NCBI GenBank assembly: GCA_008080565.1
Contig: VIKE01000018.1
Span: 1 to 64,000, forward strand
From: Rhodocyclaceae bacterium
GTDB taxonomy: Bacteria; Pseudomonadota; Gammaproteobacteria; Burkholderiales; Rhodocyclaceae
Reading direction: 5' to 3'
Length of the DNA stretch: 64,000 nucleotides
Each line of letters opens with the position of its first letter. The first letter of the stretch is position 1. This document shows positions 17,919 to 27,707 of this stretch, piece after piece. Both the position numbers and the translations under genes were made by a program. The notes under the pieces are model-generated. The model saw only the letters and a list, made by a program, of their open reading frames with translations, made no database searches and was not told where the DNA came from.

Positions 17919-20900
17919 TCAGGCCGCGACCGGGTTTGCTGCTGCAGGCTCCGGTTGCCGTTGTGGAATTTCGACACGGAAGCAACTGCCAACGTCGACT
18001 TCGCTGCTGACTTCGAGTTTGCCATGGTGTTTCTGGACGATGCTGTAGGCCAGCGAGAGGCCTAGGCCGGTGCCTTGGCCGATGGCCTTGGTGGTGAAGA
18101 AGGGGTCGAAAATGCGTTTGAGGTTTTCGGGCGGGATGCCCCGACCGGTATCGGCAATCTCGATCCAGACTGCATCGCTCGTCGTGCCGGTGCGGATGGT
18201 GATGGTGCCATGCGTTTCGATGGCCTGTGCTGCATTGACCAGCAGATTCATGAACACCTGATTCAACTGCGAGCCGAGGCATTCGATATCGGGGATGCCG
18301 GCGTATTCCTTGATGATATCGGCTTTGAACTTGATTTCGTTCATGGCTATGTTCAGCGTGCTGTCCAGCCCTTGTTCGAGATTGGCTAGGGCCCAGTCCA
18401 TGCTGTCTATGCGTGAGAAATCCTTGAGGTCCTGGACGATCCTGGTGACCCGGGCGATCCCTTCGCGCGACTCCTTGAGCAGGCCATGGATGTCTTCGCC
18501 GAGGAAGTCGAGGTCGGCCTCTGCCTTGCGGGCGGCGATGCTGGCGTTGAACTCGGGATGCCCGGCGAGTAGTGGATCGGCGGCGCTATAGGCGTGGATG
18601 ACGCCGAGCAGTTCGTCGACATAGTTTTTCAGTGTGCCCAGGTTGGAGTTGACGAAGCCGATCGGGTTGTTGATCTCGTGGGCGACGCCGGCTGCCAGCT
18701 GGCCGATGGAGGCCATTTTTTCCGATTGCAGGAGCTGGTTCTGGGCATTTGCCAGTTGTTCGTTGAGGGCGCGTAAATGCTCGTAGTTCTTCTTCAGCTC
18801 GTCTTCCTGGCGTTTGCGTTCGCTGATGTCCTCGAGTACGGCGATGTAGTGGCTGATCTTGCCCTCGGCGTTGAACAGCGGCGTCACCATCTGGTTGGCG
18901 GTGTACAGGCTGCCGTCCTTGCGCCGGTTGACGATGTCGCCGCGCCAGGTCGCTCCGCCCGAAATGCTCTGCCAGAAATGTCGGAAGAACACTGCATCCT
19001 GGGTGCCGGAGTTGAAAAGGGAGGGCGGCTGGCCGTGCAGTTCCTCGTTGGTGTAGCCGGAAAGCAGGGTAAAGGAGCGATTGACCCAGATGATCTTGCC
19101 GGCGACATCGGTGATCATCACCGCATTGCCGACTTCGGCCAGGGCCAGATCAAAGAGAGCCAGCCTTTCCTGGCGCAAGGCTGATTCCAGTGTGATGACC
19201 AGGCGGTTGGCGCTGGCCAGCAGGCGTTGCTGCAACAGGCTGTCGGTAAACTGGTCGGGTTCCTTGCCATACAGCGCCAGAACGCCCCAGCATTCGCCGT
19301 GGATATTCAGGGGCAGCAGGATGGCCGTTGCGCAGTCGGTAAGTGCCTCGTTTCTCGCTTTGCAGACCGCGCAACTCTCATTGGTGAGCGACACTACCAG
19401 ATGTTTTCCGCTGGCAATTACCGAGGCCAACGGCAGGCATGCCAAGGCTTCACTGCCACTGCCGGCAACGCGGGCCATGGCCTTGCTCGTCAGACTCCCT
19501 GAAGCCGCGGCCAGGGAAAGCTTGCCATCCTTGCCGGTAACCACGATGCAGGCAGCGTCGAGATTGAAAATAGGCAGAATGCCGTCACAGAAAATCTGGG
19601 AGATGGCCATTGAATCGACTCCCCAGCGCATGAGTACCGTGCCCAGTTGCAGGAAGAGGTCCTCATCCATCTTGATACGTTTTTGCTCGGAGACGTCCTT
19701 GGCATAGACGGCAACGCTTTCGACGACGCCGTTTTCGTCCTTGACCGGGTACAGGTTGTTGTCAAACCATGTTGAACCCCGCTGGTCCTGGAAGCGGACC
19801 ACATCCCCGCTGTCGACCGCCGCACGCATCATGTGCCGGCGCGTCTTTGCCAGTTCGGGTGGCATGTGATCGAGGAAGTTTGTCCTGACCATCTGTTGCG
19901 GCGTTTTCCCGAAGCGGCGGGCCGCGAACGTGTTGATCTCGAGAACCGTGGCATCCGGCGCCAGGAGCAGTACCGCTTCATCGGTGGCATCGAGCAAGGC
20001 ATGCATGCGGTTTTTGCTCTCGCCAATGATCTTCTCGATGCGCCTGCGCTCGACCAGTTCCGCATCCAGCTGTCGATTCACTTCGCTCAGGCTGGCGGTG
20101 CGCTTGGCGACTTCCTGTTCCAGTCCTTCCTGATGCGCGAGCAATGCCCTGTCCCGGATCTCTATGTGGTCGAGCATTTCATTGAAATTGGACGCCAGTT
20201 CGGATATTTCACTCTTTCCTTGGATGGCCAGGCGTTTGTCGAGTCCGGCCTCGCCTCTCGCAATGGCGTGCATGGTGCGCATTGTGGCCAGCAGCGGCAC
20301 CGTGATACTGCGAGCAATCAGGCTGGTCAGCAACAACAAGGTGGTGGTGATGCCGAGCAGCAGCAACATGTGCTGCACGGCCCTGGTCTGAATCGCGGCA
20401 TCGATGTCATCAATGTAGATGCCGGAACCGACGGTCCAGCCCCAAGGGGCAAAACCTTTGACATAGGACAGCTTGGGGAATCTTTCGGGCGTGCTTTTGC
20501 CATCCGGAGTGACCTTGGGCCACGGATAGGTGACATAGCCTTGCCCGGTTTGTGCCACCAGTTCGGCGAAGGCCTGCAACAGGTTTTTCTTGCCATCGGT
20601 CGGGACAAAAGGTCCTTCCGTGCCGTTGCGCATGCTGGTCACACAGTTGAATTTGTCGTCGAGTAGCAGCTTGCCATCCAGCTCCGGTGAGATCGGATGC
20701 ATGAGCATCCGAGGTGGAGCCTGATTGTCGTTAAGCCAGAAATAGTCCCGGCCGTTGTAGCGCATGCCCTTGATCGTCTCGATGGCTGCAGCTTGGGCCA
20801 ATTCCCGGCTCAACTCGCCGTTGCGTTCGAGGTTCTGGTAATGCCCAAGCACGGCATGGGCACTTTCGACCAGTTGCCGGATACTGTCTTCCTTTTCCTG

Positions 20901-21023
20901 GTGCAGGGTGTCCCTGAGGGTCAGGACATCAAGCGCACCGGTCAGCAGGATACTGCCGACAAAAATGGCAACAATGCCCCAGATCCGGTTGCGGATGCTG
21001 AGCCGATTCAATGGCGCAAACAT
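17919..21023 (-). CDS. Multidomain Cache-HAMP-PAS-GAF-PAS sensor histidine kinase
   Basis: 1034 residues from the ATG at 21023, preceded by GGAGAGGGAGA. Order: transmembrane helix (about 14-36), periplasmic single Cache domain (to about 200; [17 protein letters not shown]), second helix (about 210-232), HAMP (to about 285), coiled coil, PAS (about 335-440), GAF-like domain with a cysteine pair CAVCKA (about 460-625), second PAS with PAC (about 640-760), then the kinase core. The phosphoacceptor is in [12 protein letters not shown]; the ATP-binding N, G1 and G2 boxes are [18 protein letters not shown] and GTGLGLSL. It belongs to the inner-membrane kinases that sense small periplasmic acids. 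No response regulator is adjacent; the nearest is at 22602. Confidence 0.93.
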   Translation of the reverse strand: MFAPLNRLSIRNRIWGIVAIFVGSILLTGALDVLTLRDTLHQEKEDSIRQLVESAHAVLGHYQNLERNGELSRELAQAAAIETIKGMRYNGRDYFWLNDNQAPPRMLMHPISPELDGKLLLDDKFNCVTSMRNGTEGPFVPTDGKKNLLQAFAELVAQTGQGYVTYPWPKVTPDGKSTPERFPKLSYVKGFAPWGWTVGSGIYIDDIDAAIQTRAVQHMLLLLGITTTLLLLTSLIARSITVPLLATMRTMHAIARGEAGLDKRLAIQGKSEISELASNFNEMLDHIEIRDRALLAHQEGLEQEVAKRTASLSEVNRQLDAELVERRRIEKIIGESKNRMHALLDATDEAVLLLAPDATVLEINTFAARRFGKTPQQMVRTNFLDHMPPELAKTRRHMMRAAVDSGDVVRFQDQRGSTWFDNNLYPVKDENGVVESVAVYAKDVSEQKRIKMDEDLFLQLGTVLMRWGVDSMAISQIFCDGILPIFNLDAACIVVTGKDGKLSLAAASGSLTSKAMARVAGSGSEALACLPLASVIASGKHLVVSLTNESCAVCKARNEALTDCATAILLPLNIHGECWGVLALYGKEPDQFTDSLLQQRLLASANRLVITLESALRQERLALFDLALAEVGNAVMITDVAGKIIWVNRSFTLLSGYTNEELHGQPPSLFNSGTQDAVFFRHFWQSISGGATWRGDIVNRRKDGSLYTANQMVTPLFNAEGKISHYIAVLEDISERKRQEDELKKNYEHLRALNEQLANAQNQLLQSEKMASIGQLAAGVAHEINNPIGFVNSNLGTLKNYVDELLGVIHAYSAADPLLAGHPEFNASIAARKAEADLDFLGEDIHGLLKESREGIARVTRIVQDLKDFSRIDSMDWALANLEQGLDSTLNIAMNEIKFKADIIKEYAGIPDIECLGSQLNQVFMNLLVNAAQAIETHGTITIRTGTTSDAVWIEIADTGRGIPPENLKRIFDPFFTTKAIGQGTGLGLSLAYSIVQKHHGKLEVSSEVDVGSCFRVEIPQRQPEPAAANPVAA

Positions 21024-21175
21024 GACGATCTCCCTCTCCACGGACTTCGGCCGGGTATTCATTAAAAGCAATGACATCCCTTCTCTACCGGGTGGACGGC
21101 GCGACGCTAAACCATCCTCTGTTTCCAGTATCTACCGTGGCAGGCCAGTCGGCAATTGGGAAATGGACTGGCAAC

Positions 21176-21201
21176 AAAAACCGGCCTCGCGGGCCGGTTT
21201 G
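21176..21201 (-). terminator. Terminator after the Cache-domain protein gene
   Basis: Minus strand: AAACCGGCC, 5-base loop, GGCCGGTTT, extending into a T-run (TTTTT). It lies about 65 bp beyond the stop of the gene ending at 21267, next to a dispersed motif. Confidence 0.85.
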
Positions 21202-21210
21202 GGTCATTCC

Positions 21211-21245
21211 TGCGGTCAACCAGAAATTTTGCCCAATTCTGAAAT
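21211..21245 (+). repeat. Dispersed 36-bp motif, copy 6 (intergenic, degenerate)
   Basis: GCGGTCAACC is kept; the next GG is AG, the A-tract is AAATTTT, and the end CTGAAAT is kept. It lies between a stop codon and its terminator. Confidence 0.75.
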
Positions 21246-21266
21246 GCTTGAATTGGGTGCAGCCGC

Positions 21267-22133
21267 TCAGTCGAGGTAGTAACCGACCCCGAGCAGGCTG
21301 TTGTCGACGCGCTGGATGAAGGAGCGCTTGCGCTCGACGGCATTGGTGACCGGATTGCGCCAGACGTAATCGACGACACCGGTGCCCTTGCTTTTCGCCT
21401 GGTCGATCATTTCCTGAATCAGCGCGTGGCCTTCGACGTCGTGGAGATTGCGCGCGTCGGTGCCGGTCCACGCCGGGTTCACGCCGTGCGCCTCGAATTT
21501 TCCGCTGTCCAGATTGACCGCAAAGACGTAGAGGTCGTCACGTACGAAAGCCCCTCTGGTGTCGTTGAAAGCTTTGGTGGCGCCGCTCAAGCCATTTTTG
21601 ATGGCAAAAGCGACGGCCTCGCCGAGCAGCTTCTGGGCATCGATCGCCGTGGCGTGCGGCGAGTAATAGCCGACGCCAAGAATGTAATCGCCTTGACGGT
21701 ACAGCCAGGCATTCTTGGGCTCGACGTGATTGGTTTTGCGATTGAGCCAGACGTAACGTATGCGCGCCTCGGTCTGCTTGTCGGTGACGGCGATCATGTG
21801 GCGGAAGAGCGGCGTGCCTGCGGCATCAACGCTATCGAGCACATTGAGGCCGACCAGCGTGTCGGGCGCCGCGCCGTTGGCGACATAGGTGCCTTTGCGG
21901 TCGATCACGTAAACATAGAGATCTTTTTTGACGAAAGCACCCTTGCGGTCGCTGAAGGTGGCCCACGACTTCTCGGGGCCGTTGGTTTGCAGATACTTCA
22001 CGGCCTGGTCGAAGAGGGCGCGGGCTTCGCGCGGGGTGGCACGGTCACCGGCCAGGGCCGTGCCGCAACAGACGACCAGCAGAAGGCTGGCAAGGTGCAC
22101 GGCCAGGCGGGCGGCGAGAGAAGGTTTGCTCAT
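21267..22133 (-). CDS. Periplasmic protein with two Cache domains
   Basis: 288 residues: signal peptide (about 1-28), then two similar Cache_2-type units (about 35-155 and 165-285). Each contains a KGAFVKKDLYVYVIDRKG / RGAFVRDDLYVFAVNLDSG core, a YVWLNRKTN / YVWRNPVTN strand and an ending LGVGYYS / LGVGYYLD. No membrane anchor or kinase is attached, so this is a soluble periplasmic small-ligand-binding protein, perhaps feeding the local sensor kinases. It lies 47 bp after a cytochrome c gene on the same strand, downstream of a kinase/regulator pair. The tandem arrangement suggests internal duplication. Confidence 0.8.
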   Translation of the reverse strand: MSKPSLAARLAVHLASLLLVVCCGTALAGDRATPREARALFDQAVKYLQTNGPEKSWATFSDRKGAFVKKDLYVYVIDRKGTYVANGAAPDTLVGLNVLDSVDAAGTPLFRHMIAVTDKQTEARIRYVWLNRKTNHVEPKNAWLYRQGDYILGVGYYSPHATAIDAQKLLGEAVAFAIKNGLSGATKAFNDTRGAFVRDDLYVFAVNLDSGKFEAHGVNPAWTGTDARNLHDVEGHALIQEMIDQAKSKGTGVVDYVWRNPVTNAVERKRSFIQRVDNSLLGVGYYLD

Positions 22134-22180
22134 GCTCGGAAACTCCGGAAGGTTGGGCCGACAGTGGCGGGCGCTGCCAC

Positions 22181-22561
22181 TTACTTCAGCGACAGTATCC
22201 AGGAAACCAGCTGGCGGGTATCGGCCAGGCTGATGGCGACGGCGTTGGGTGGCATGGCGATGCCGGAAACGCGGTTCTTCCAGTGGCTGGAGTAGGGGTT
22301 GGAGCCTTCCTGGACGACGCGGGTCAGGAATTCGGTGGCGCCCGGCTTGCCGCGGTACTGGGCGGCCACATCGATCCAGGCCGGGCCGATCGGCTTCAGG
22401 CCGTCAGGGCCCGGTTTGTCCTTTTCGATGCCGTGGCAGGTCGTGCAGCCGCTGCTGAGCGCGAGTTTCTTCATCTCGGCATCGAGCTTGGCGTCGGCCA
22501 TGGCGGCGGGGGTGATCAGGCTGCAGGCCAGCAAAGCGGCCAGTGTTGAGTGACGGAACAT
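22181..22561 (-). CDS. Periplasmic class I cytochrome c
   Basis: 126 residues with a signal peptide (about 1-22, AAMA-D). The haem motif CTTCH is near residue 40; a Met in SGIAMPPN (about 100) is the likely axial ligand. The AWIDVAAQYRGKPGATEFL segment resembles c551/c552 cytochromes. The ATG at 22561 follows GGAGTAGAGAA. It lies between the LuxR-type regulator and the double-Cache protein on the same strand and probably belongs to the alcohol-oxidation electron chain. The direct partner is unknown. Confidence 0.9.
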   Translation of the reverse strand: MFRHSTLAALLACSLITPAAMADAKLDAEMKKLALSSGCTTCHGIEKDKPGPDGLKPIGPAWIDVAAQYRGKPGATEFLTRVVQEGSNPYSSHWKNRVSGIAMPPNAVAISLADTRQLVSWILSLK

Positions 22562-22601
22562 TTCTCTACTCCGGGTTGTTGATTGTTGAAGGGGGCGGTT
22601 T

Positions 22602-23249
22602 TCAGGCGCTGATGGCATGGTTCATATCCACCAGGCCATGCCTTGCGGCCAGGTGGAGCAGTTTGAAGTCGTTGTCGGCATTGAGTTTCTGGCGGATCAG
22701 GGTGAGGTAATTCAACACCGTTTTCGGGCTCAGGTGCATGGAACTGGCGATGCAGTTGGCCGATTCACCGTGCGCCAGCATGCGCAGCACCTCGAACTCG
22801 CGTGGCGTCAGGTGGGCGAGGGCGCCGTTGCCGTCAAGCGCTTCTTCGGCCAGCACTTGGGCGATTTCCGGCGAAAAGACGCGCTTGCCGGTGGCGACGC
22901 GGCGAATGCCGTCGATGACGTCGCCCGGCTCGCTGTATTTGGTCAGGTAGCCGAGGGCGCCGCTGCGCAGGGCTTGGGTGATGTGGCCGGCGCCTTCGTG
23001 CATCGAAAGGACGAGAACCTTGAGGTTGGGCTGGCGGGCCCGCATGCGGCGGATGGCTTCGATGCCGCTGCTGCCGCGCAGGCTGAGGTCGACCACGGCG
23101 ACATCGACGGCGACGCGCATGATCAGCGCATTGGCCTCGTCGGCGCAGGCCGCTTCGCCGACCACCTGCAGGCCGGGCTCGGCGTCGAGCAGGCGGCGAT
23201 AGCCGGTGCGGACGACGGCGTGGTCATCGACCAGAATGATGCGGATCAT
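22602..23249 (-). CDS. NarL/LuxR-family response regulator
   Basis: 215 residues. Receiver domain (about 1-120) with the acidic pocket in ILVDDHAVV, the phospho-acceptor Asp in VAVVDLSLRG (about 54) and the Lys in YLTKYSEP. The C-terminal LuxR helix-turn-helix (LTPREFEVLRMLAHGESANCIASSMHLSPKTVLNYL) binds DNA. It overlaps the upstream kinase gene by 4 bp, so the pair forms one two-component system. Homologous pairs (ExaE/AgmR, ErbR) control PQQ ethanol dehydrogenase genes, and this pair is divergent from an ExaA-like gene, which supports the same role. Confidence 0.92.
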   Translation of the reverse strand: MIRIILVDDHAVVRTGYRRLLDAEPGLQVVGEAACADEANALIMRVAVDVAVVDLSLRGSSGIEAIRRMRARQPNLKVLVLSMHEGAGHITQALRSGALGYLTKYSEPGDVIDGIRRVATGKRVFSPEIAQVLAEEALDGNGALAHLTPREFEVLRMLAHGESANCIASSMHLSPKTVLNYLTLIRQKLNADNDFKLLHLAARHGLVDMNHAISA

Positions 23250-24538
23250 CGTTGTTCCTCCTGTCGTTCTTCCTGGCCCATCGGCAAGCGAGCCTGAAGA
23301 TGCAACCCGATTATTGCGTTGTTTTCCATGTGCAGACTGCCCCCGGCCATTTCCAGCCTTTCCGCCATGCCGAGCAAACCGCCGCGGCGTGCCGGGCCGG
23401 CCTCGGGCAGGCCTTTTCCATCGTCCTCCACGCTCAAGTAGAGCGTATTCCGTGCCACCTCAATGCGAATCCGGCAATGCCGAGCTTCGCTATGGCGAAC
23501 CACATTGGTCAGCCCTTCCTGCACCACGCGGTAGACCACCAGGGCCGTCGCTTCGTCCAGCACGGGTAGTTCCGCCGGCATCTCGAGATCAAACGCGATG
23601 CCGCACTCGCGCTGCTGCCAGCTGGTCACCAGTTCGCGCAGGGCGCTGGCCAGGCCGAGCGCATCCAGACCATGCGGGCGCAGGCGCTTGAGCATGGCGC
23701 GCAACTGCTCGCCGCTGGTGCGTACGTCGCGCCGCAGATCCTGGGCGCATTCGACGATGTTTGCTGCGTCGAGCCGCGTGGCGTTGCGTTCGAGAAAGGC
23801 GGCGGTAACCCCGATGGCGGTCAGCGTTTGCCCCATCTCGTCATGCAATTCCCTTGCCAGAGTGTGGCGTTCCTCTTCCTGCACGGCAATCAGCTGGCGG
23901 GCCAGCTGTTGCTGGGCGGCTCGGGAGGCGTCCAGTTTGCTGGCCAGTGCATCAATGGCGCTGGCCACGCGGCGAAATTCGCGCAGGGCAAATGGCGGCA
24001 TGGCGGCGTCGGGGGCATTGTCGGCCAGCCGCTGCAGCCCGGCCTCCAGCTCACGTACCGGGGTCAGCGCGCGATCGGCCGACCACCAGGCGACGAGCAG
24101 AGTTGCTCCAGAATAGAGCAACAGGGTGATGCAAAGTCGAACAGTGTCGCCCAGACGCTCCTCGATTTCCGAGTTCGGGTTGGCGGCGATGGTCAGGGTC
24201 TGGTCGCCGAGGCGGATGGTCTGGGCCGGCGTGGCGCTGGTCGCAATGCCGAGCAGGGGGGCGAGCCAGTGCGGTTTTTCCTCGGCTTTGGCTGCCGCGT
24301 CATCAAGGTGGATGCTCAGGTGGCGTAGCTGGGCATTTTTGAGCAGGGCTTCCAGCTCGGCCTTGTTGCCGGTTTGCGCCTCGCCGGCCTTGAGCAGCAC
24401 CGTGACCAGTTGCTCCGAGGCGGCCACTTCGGCCTGGATGTCGCCGCGCAGCGAGTGAAGGTTGATCAGCGTCGCCATCAGCATCAGCCCGGCGAGCAAG
24501 CCGCCGAGCCAGATCACCAGCCGTCTACGCAGATCCAT
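23246..24538 (-). CDS. NarX-type sensor histidine kinase (HisKA_3)
   Basis: 430 residues. Two transmembrane helices (about 8-28 and 137-155) flank a 105-residue periplasmic sensor region; a HAMP-like segment follows, then HisKA_3 with the phospho-acceptor His in [15 protein letters not shown] (about residue 230), and a HATPase domain with [23 protein letters not shown] and [10 protein letters not shown]. It forms a two-component system with the overlapping regulator gene and is divergent from the ExaA-like dehydrogenase (204 bp between). Role by analogy: alcohol-oxidation control (ExaD/ErbS-like); the signal is unknown. Confidence 0.92.
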   Translation of the reverse strand: MDLRRRLVIWLGGLLAGLMLMATLINLHSLRGDIQAEVAASEQLVTVLLKAGEAQTGNKAELEALLKNAQLRHLSIHLDDAAAKAEEKPHWLAPLLGIATSATPAQTIRLGDQTLTIAANPNSEIEERLGDTVRLCITLLLYSGATLLVAWWSADRALTPVRELEAGLQRLADNAPDAAMPPFALREFRRVASAIDALASKLDASRAAQQQLARQLIAVQEEERHTLARELHDEMGQTLTAIGVTAAFLERNATRLDAANIVECAQDLRRDVRTSGEQLRAMLKRLRPHGLDALGLASALRELVTSWQQRECGIAFDLEMPAELPVLDEATALVVYRVVQEGLTNVVRHSEARHCRIRIEVARNTLYLSVEDDGKGLPEAGPARRGGLLGMAERLEMAGGSLHMENNAIIGLHLQARLPMGQEERQEEQR

Positions 24539-24600
24539 GTCTCCACCTTGTTTTTAGTTGTAGTGACTCCCAGCAGGTTTCATACCGGCCGGATGACGGT

Positions 24601-24650
24601 CGGGAATTTTTCCCGGTTTGGGGGTGAGCTTGTCCCGAGACTTCGGACAA
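24601..24650 (+). promoter_or_regulatory. Dyads upstream of the ExaA-like gene (candidate operators)
   Basis: Two inverted repeats: CGGGAA-TTT-TTCCCG at 24601-24615 and TTGTCC-N9-GGACAA at 24630-24650. The latter ends 10 bp before TATACT (24661), which resembles a -10 box without a good -35. The arrangement suits an activator-dependent promoter bound by the divergently encoded LuxR-type regulator; this is inferred. Confidence 0.5.
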
Positions 24651-25208
24651 ATCGGCTTTCTATACTGGGCTTGCCCGTCGATCAAGACAGGCCGCCCCGG
24701 CCTCTCGGGAAAGCAAAGACACTCTTCAGGAGACGAATAAAAATGGAATTTACACGGTTCAATCCACGCCAGACCATCCTTGCGACGCTGGTCGCGGCCA
24801 CCTTTTGTGCGCCGGCCATGGCCAGCAAGACGGTGAGTTGGGAAGACATCCTCAACGACGACAAGACGACCAGTGACGTGCTGTCCTACGGGCTTGGCCT
24901 GAAAGCCCAGCGCTTCAGCCCGCTGACCAAAATCAACACCAAGAACGTCGATCACCTGGTGCCGGCCTGGAGCTTCTCCTTCGGCGGCGAAAAGCAGCGC
25001 GGCCAGGAAGCGCAGGCGCTGGTGCACGACGGCGTGATCTACGTTACCGCCTCGTACTCGCGCATCTTCGCCATCGATGCCCGTACCGGCAAGCGCCTGT
25101 GGGAGTACGAAGCCCGCCTGCCGGAAGACATCCGTCCGTGCTGCGACGTGATCAACCGCGGTGCCGCCATCTACGGCGACAAGGTCTATTTCGGCACCCT
25201 CGACGCGG

Positions 25209-25269
25209 CCATCGTCGCCCTCCTTGGTTCGGTGCCAGGTGTTCCACGGCGCCGGGTTGCCGGTGCCGA
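25209..25269 (+). repeat. 61-bp inverted repeat, left arm
   Basis: Exact reverse complement of 25553-25613. The first 13 bases (CCATCGTCGCCCT) fit normal coding sequence here (AIVAL); the remaining 48 are foreign to the expected protein. Confidence 0.92.
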
Positions 25270-25552
25270 AGCGGCAAGGTGCTGCTGGTGCATGGCTCGT
25301 CGGGCGACGAATTCGGCGTCGTCGGCTACCTGTTCGCCCGCGATCCGGATACCGGCGAGGAAGTCTGGGCCCGCCCGATGGTCGAAGGCCACATGGGCCG
25401 CCTGAACGGCAAGGACAGCACGCCGACCGGCGACGCCAAGGCGCCGAGCTGGCCGGAAGGTCCGGATGGCAAGAAGGTCGATGCCTGGAACCACGGTGGC
25501 GGCGCCCCGTGGCAGACGGCCAGCTACGATGTGGACAAGAACATGGTGGTCA

Positions 25553-25613
25553 TCGGCACCGGCAACCCGGCGCCGTGGAACACCTGGCACCGAACCAAGG
25601 AGGGCGACGATGG
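25553..25613 (-). repeat. 61-bp inverted repeat, right arm
   Basis: Encodes the normal [20 protein letters not shown] stretch in the sense direction and ends at the second lesion of the gene. The spacer between arms is 283 bp. Confidence 0.92.
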
Positions 25614-26521
25614 GCTTCTTCCAGCACACCCCGAACGATGCCTGGGACTTCTCCGGCAACAACTCGGTGGTCTTGTTCGAATACAAGGATCCGAAGACCG
25701 GCAAGATGGTCAAGGCCTCGGCCCACGCCGACCGCAACGGTTACTTCTTCGTCACCGACCGCGAGAAGCTGACCAACGGCGCCGGCTATCCGAACAAGCC
25801 GACTTCACTGATCGGCGCCTGGCCGTTCGTCGAGGGCATCACCTGGGCGAAGAGCTGGAACCTGCAGACCGGCAAGCCGAACATCGTCGAAGGCCAGCAT
25901 CCGCCGAAGCCGAAAGCGGGCGCCGACAAGGGCGACTCGATCTTCGTTTCGCCGCCTTTCCTCGGCGGCACCAACTGGATGCCGATGAGCTACAGCCAGC
26001 AGACCGAGCTGTTCTACATCCCGGCCAACCACTGGGCGATGGATTACTGGACCGAAAAGCTCACCTACAAGGCCGGCTCCGCCTACCTTGGTCAGGGTTT
26101 CCGCATCAAGCGTCTGTTCGACGACCACGTCGGCACCCTGCGCGCCATGGACCCGAAAACCGGCAAGATCGTCTGGGAACACAAGGAGAAATTCCCGCTG
26201 TGGGCCGGCACCATGACCACCGCCGGCGGCCTGTTGTTCACCGGCACCTCGGACGGTTACGTGAAAGCCTTCGACGCCAAAAACGGCAAGGAACTGTGGA
26301 AGTTCCAGACCGGCTCCGGCGTGGTTTCCGTGCCGATCACCTGGGAAATGGACGGCGAGCAGTTTGTCGGCATCCAGTCCGGTTACGGCGGCGCCGTGCC
26401 GTTGTGGGGCGGCGACATGGCCGACCTGACCAAGCAGGTGACGCAGGGTGGCTCGATGTGGGTGTTCAAGCTGCCGAAGTCGCTGAAGAACTGAGCGAGC
26501 GTTTCGCTCCGACCGTTCCCG

Positions 26522-26549
26522 CCGCAGGCCGGATTCCCCCGGCCTGCGG
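26522..26549 (+). terminator. Strong hairpin after the ExaA-like gene
   Basis: Perfect 11-bp stem CCGCAGGCCGG/CCGGCCTGCGG with a 6-base loop, 28 bp after the stop codon. It has no T-run, so it may be an mRNA-stabilising or weak terminator structure. Confidence 0.65.
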
Positions 26550-26629
26550 ATTGCCCGCAAGCAAGGCTGGGTCAGCGCTGCATGGACGCCGACTCAGCCT
26601 GGGAATATTTGGATCGAAGCATCTTTCGA

Positions 26630-27205
26630 ATGACGACAATGCCCAGACATTTCATTTTTGCCCTTTTTTTCGGGTCGACCGTAGCATTGGCCGCCGAACC
26701 CTTCGAACCGCTGGTCATCAACGGTTGCGGCATCTGGCCGCATACCCGCTGCCCAGGGGCTGACCTGCGCCACGCCAATCTGGCCGGGCAGAACCTGGCC
26801 GGCGCCGATCTGAGTGGCGCCCAGCTGGCGCGGGCTGACCTGCGTGGCGCCAACCTGGCCGGCGCCAACCTCGACGGGGCCGACCTCACAGCCGCCCGCC
26901 TCAACAAGGTCAGTGCGCCGACGGCGACCTTTCGCGGCGCCAAAATGGTCGGTGCCGATCTCGAATTCGCCCGCCTGTTTCGCACCGATTTCACCAATGC
27001 CGACCTGACCGGCGCCAACCTCGAAGCGGCCAAGGCCAATTTCGCCTGGTTCATCGGCGCCCGGCTCAACAACGCCAACCTCCAGGAGACCAAATTCTTT
27101 ACCGTCAATTTCCGCAAAGCCGATCTGACCGGCATCTTCCGTCGCTTCGCAGTGTTTCAGGATGCCGATTTCGAGGGCTGCACCAATTGCCCGACCGACT
27201 GGTGA
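26630..27205 (+). CDS. Secreted pentapeptide-repeat protein
   Basis: About 191 residues. A signal peptide (hydrophobic core FIFALFFGSTVALA) leads into an N-terminal piece with two cysteines (NGCGIWPHTRCPG), then about twenty A(D/N)Lxx pentapeptide repeats forming a right-handed quadrilateral helix, with a closing CTNC. The hydrophobic core of the signal peptide is encoded by a dispersed-motif copy (26650-26687). The gene sits between the ExaA-like and PedF-like genes and overlaps the next start (ATGA). Pentapeptide proteins beside PQQ dehydrogenases have no known function. Start codons at 26582, 26630 and 26639 are all possible. Confidence 0.75.
   Translation: MTTMPRHFIFALFFGSTVALAAEPFEPLVINGCGIWPHTRCPGADLRHANLAGQNLAGADLSGAQLARADLRGANLAGANLDGADLTAARLNKVSAPTATFRGAKMVGADLEFARLFRTDFTNADLTGANLEAAKANFAWFIGARLNNANLQETKFFTVNFRKADLTGIFRRFAVFQDADFEGCTNCPTDW
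26650..26687 (-). repeat. Dispersed 36-bp motif, copy 7 (in a signal-peptide region)
   Basis: Minus orientation. Core TACGGTCGACCCG (two substitutions), A8, GGGC, AAAAATGAAAT complete. Read in the gene as FIFALFFGSTVA. Confidence 0.85.
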
Positions 27206-27669
27206 TGACCATGAAAAAACTGATCCTCATTCTTCTGACGGCGCTGTCTTCCTCGCTCGCCGTGGCCAACGAAGTCGCCGTGGCGCCAGCAGTGTCGCCG
27301 GACGGCCTGCCGCCGCTCGGTGCAAGCTGGCTGGCCGAAAACCCCTACCGCGGCAACCCGGTTGCCCTGGCCATCGGCCAACAGGCCTACAACCAGGCCT
27401 GCGCCCGCTGCCATGGTGCCGATGCCAGCACCAACGCCGCCCCGGCGCCCGACCTGCGCAATCTCAACCGCTTCTGCAAGCGGATCAGCGACGCCGAACT
27501 GAACGCTGCCTGCCTGCGCGACAACGATGCCTACTTCGCCAAAACGGTGCGCAACGGCAAGATCATCGTCGGCGTTACCCACATGCCGCCGTGGCAGGGC
27601 GTGCTCAAACAGGAACTGGCCTGGGCGATTCAGGTCTTCATTGAAGCAAGGGCCGGAGCGCCAAAATGA
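27205..27669 (+). CDS. PedF-like periplasmic cytochrome c, paralogue
   Basis: About 154 residues from the ATG overlapping the previous stop (a second ATG lies two codons later). Signal peptide to about residue 23 (SLAVAN), haem motif CARCH near residue 71, and axial Met in VTHMPPWQG. Shares the LGASWLAENPYRGN...AIGQQAYNQACARCHG layout with the cytochrome at 9000, so the two are paralogues; this one is longer with extra cysteines (NRFCKRI, NAACLRD). It probably accepts electrons from one of the two adjacent PQQ dehydrogenases. It is followed by a dispersed motif and a terminator used by the convergent gene. Confidence 0.88.
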   Translation: MTMKKLILILLTALSSSLAVANEVAVAPAVSPDGLPPLGASWLAENPYRGNPVALAIGQQAYNQACARCHGADASTNAAPAPDLRNLNRFCKRISDAELNAACLRDNDAYFAKTVRNGKIIVGVTHMPPWQGVLKQELAWAIQVFIEARAGAPK

Positions 27670-27670
27670 T

Positions 27671-27707
27671 CTTCCACGGTCAACCGGAAATATTGGCCAA
27701 AAATGAA
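27671..27707 (+). repeat. Dispersed 36-bp motif, copy 8 (intergenic)
   Basis: CCACGGTCAACCGG, AAATATT, GGCC, AAAAATGAAAA. Its distal A-tract continues into the terminator of the convergent PQQ dehydrogenase gene. Confidence 0.93.

Larger units (their letters stand above)
24743..26494 (+). pseudogene. exaA: ExaA-like (calcium-type) PQQ alcohol dehydrogenase, coding frame broken twice
   Basis: Periplasmic quinoprotein that oxidises ethanol and other alcohols. Good signal peptide after the ATG at 24743 (AGGAGA upstream). Recognisable are the vicinal Cys pair ([10 protein letters not shown]), [32 protein letters not shown], the C-terminal W-motifs and WVFKLPKS. The residue two after the catalytic Asp is Ser (WDFSG, 25643-25657), as in calcium-dependent ExaA/PedE. 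Reading frame runs 2-1-2: at 25209-25269 a 61-bp inverted copy of 25553-25613 replaces about 30 expected codons, and at about 25605-25614 roughly 20-25 codons are missing. As written no full protein can be made. It may be an assembly artefact or a genuine rearrangement. Confidence 0.88.

Noticed and set aside
21131..21152. Possible decayed minus-orientation copy (CTACCGTGGCA)
   Set aside because: Only about eight bases resemble the motif end and the invariant core is absent.
22617..23297. Plus-strand open frame opposite the response regulator
   Set aside because: No family signature; the opposite strand encodes a complete receiver and LuxR domain.
25209..25613. Phase-variation switch by inversion of the 283-bp spacer
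   Set aside because: The spacer already reads in the correct sense of the protein; inverting it would make the coding worse, and no recombinase gene is nearby.
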